This document shows, piece by piece, positions 4,771 through 5,135 of a DNA stretch of 5,135 nucleotides (the first letter of the stretch is position 1; every line of letters begins with the position of its first letter). The stretch is from an uncultured bacterium (GTDB taxonomy: Bacteria > Actinomycetota > Actinomycetes > S36-B12), in assembly GCA_903954205.1 (NCBI GenBank), contig CAJBMR010000162.1, forward strand, positions 1 to 5,135. Reading direction: 5' to 3'. The notes under the pieces were generated by a model, which saw only the letters and a program-made list of their open reading frames with translations, ran no database searches and was not told where the DNA came from. A program made the position numbers and the translations under genes.

Positions 4771-5135
4771 ATGACCTCAGCCTCAGCCCTCGCACGGGCC
4801 TTCGTCGACAACCACGTCCGCCCGAATCTCGCCAGCTGGGATGCCGCCGCGACCTACCCGCGCGAGGTTGTCGCGGCCTCGGGGCTCACCGGCCTGTTCG
4901 TCGCCCCCGACAAGGGAGGACTGGGCCTGAGCTACGGCGAGGCAGTCGACGTCTTCGAGGAACTCGGCCGAGGTGACGGCTCGCTCGCCTTCTCCATGTC
5001 GATGCACAACGCCGTCGCTGCCGCGGTCAACGGTGCGGCGACCGGTGTCCTGCTTGAGCGCTGGGGAGGGGCCCTCGCATCAGGTCACGCGCTCGGTTGC
5101 TTCAGCATCACCGAGCCGCAGTCGGGCACGGATGC
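4771..5135 (+). CDS. Acyl-CoA dehydrogenase, N-terminal part (cut by window end)
   Basis: An open frame of 121 complete codons running off the window. Acyl-CoA dehydrogenases are FAD flavoenzymes that introduce the alpha-beta double bond in acyl-CoA thioesters in fatty-acid, branched-chain or aromatic side-chain degradation. Visible parts: the helical N-terminal domain with L40-T-GLFVAPDKGGLGL52 (the family's 'GL...P...GG.G' turn), E57-AVDVFEELGRGDGSLAFS75, SMHN77-80, and G109-CFSITEPQSGTD121, which is the conserved substrate/FAD segment TEpxxGxD at the start of the middle beta domain. The catalytic Glu lies in the missing part (the family is about 380 residues), so activity cannot be checked. 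The ATG at 4771 follows a TACCGT box by 6 nt and has no Shine-Dalgarno. It is 31 bp downstream of the SDR gene and probably its metabolic partner. Confidence 0.9.
   Translation, partial: MTSASALARAFVDNHVRPNLASWDAAATYPREVVAASGLTGLFVAPDKGGLGLSYGEAVDVFEELGRGDGSLAFSMSMHNAVAAAVNGAATGVLLERWGGALASGHALGCFSITEPQSGTD

Overview
The window comes from a high-GC chromosome. GTG starts, a leaderless-type promoter, GC-ending codons and the protein families all point to an actinomycete; the genus cannot be named from sequence alone. It holds the tail of a cobalamin-biosynthesis gene, then what looks like a small, separately regulated catabolic or uptake locus.

Layout: 1-279 is the C-terminal end of CobS (adenosylcobinamide-GDP ribazoletransferase), running rightward. 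It converges on a leftward alpha/beta serine hydrolase gene (446-1204). The gap between them holds little except a perfect 8-bp hairpin at the hydrolase 3' end. A divergent control region (1205-1351) carries two perfect palindromes and a clear promoter. From it runs a rightward 628-residue family 5 (peptide-type) ABC substrate-binding protein (1352-3238), which has a Sec signal peptide, no lipobox, and a C-terminal membrane anchor. Next come a BetI-like TetR regulator (3319-3948) and an SDR oxidoreductase (3945-4739), which overlap by ATGA. Last is the start of an acyl-CoA dehydrogenase (4771 to the window edge), with its own promoter and apparently a leaderless mRNA.

The most notable observation is a palindrome, YTGAC-N6-GTCAG, found three times. 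One copy lies just upstream of the -35 of the binding-protein promoter, one sits on that promoter's predicted start site, and one overlies the -35 box of the acyl-CoA dehydrogenase promoter. The positions are those of a TetR-type repressor. The TetR gene between the two promoters is the obvious candidate, which would unite binding protein, dehydrogenase and perhaps the hydrolase in one regulon. A reasonable inference is import of a small molecule, followed by ester hydrolysis, alcohol oxidation (SDR) and acyl-CoA oxidation, induced by a pathway ligand. The substrate is unknown, and no transporter permease or ATPase lies in the window.
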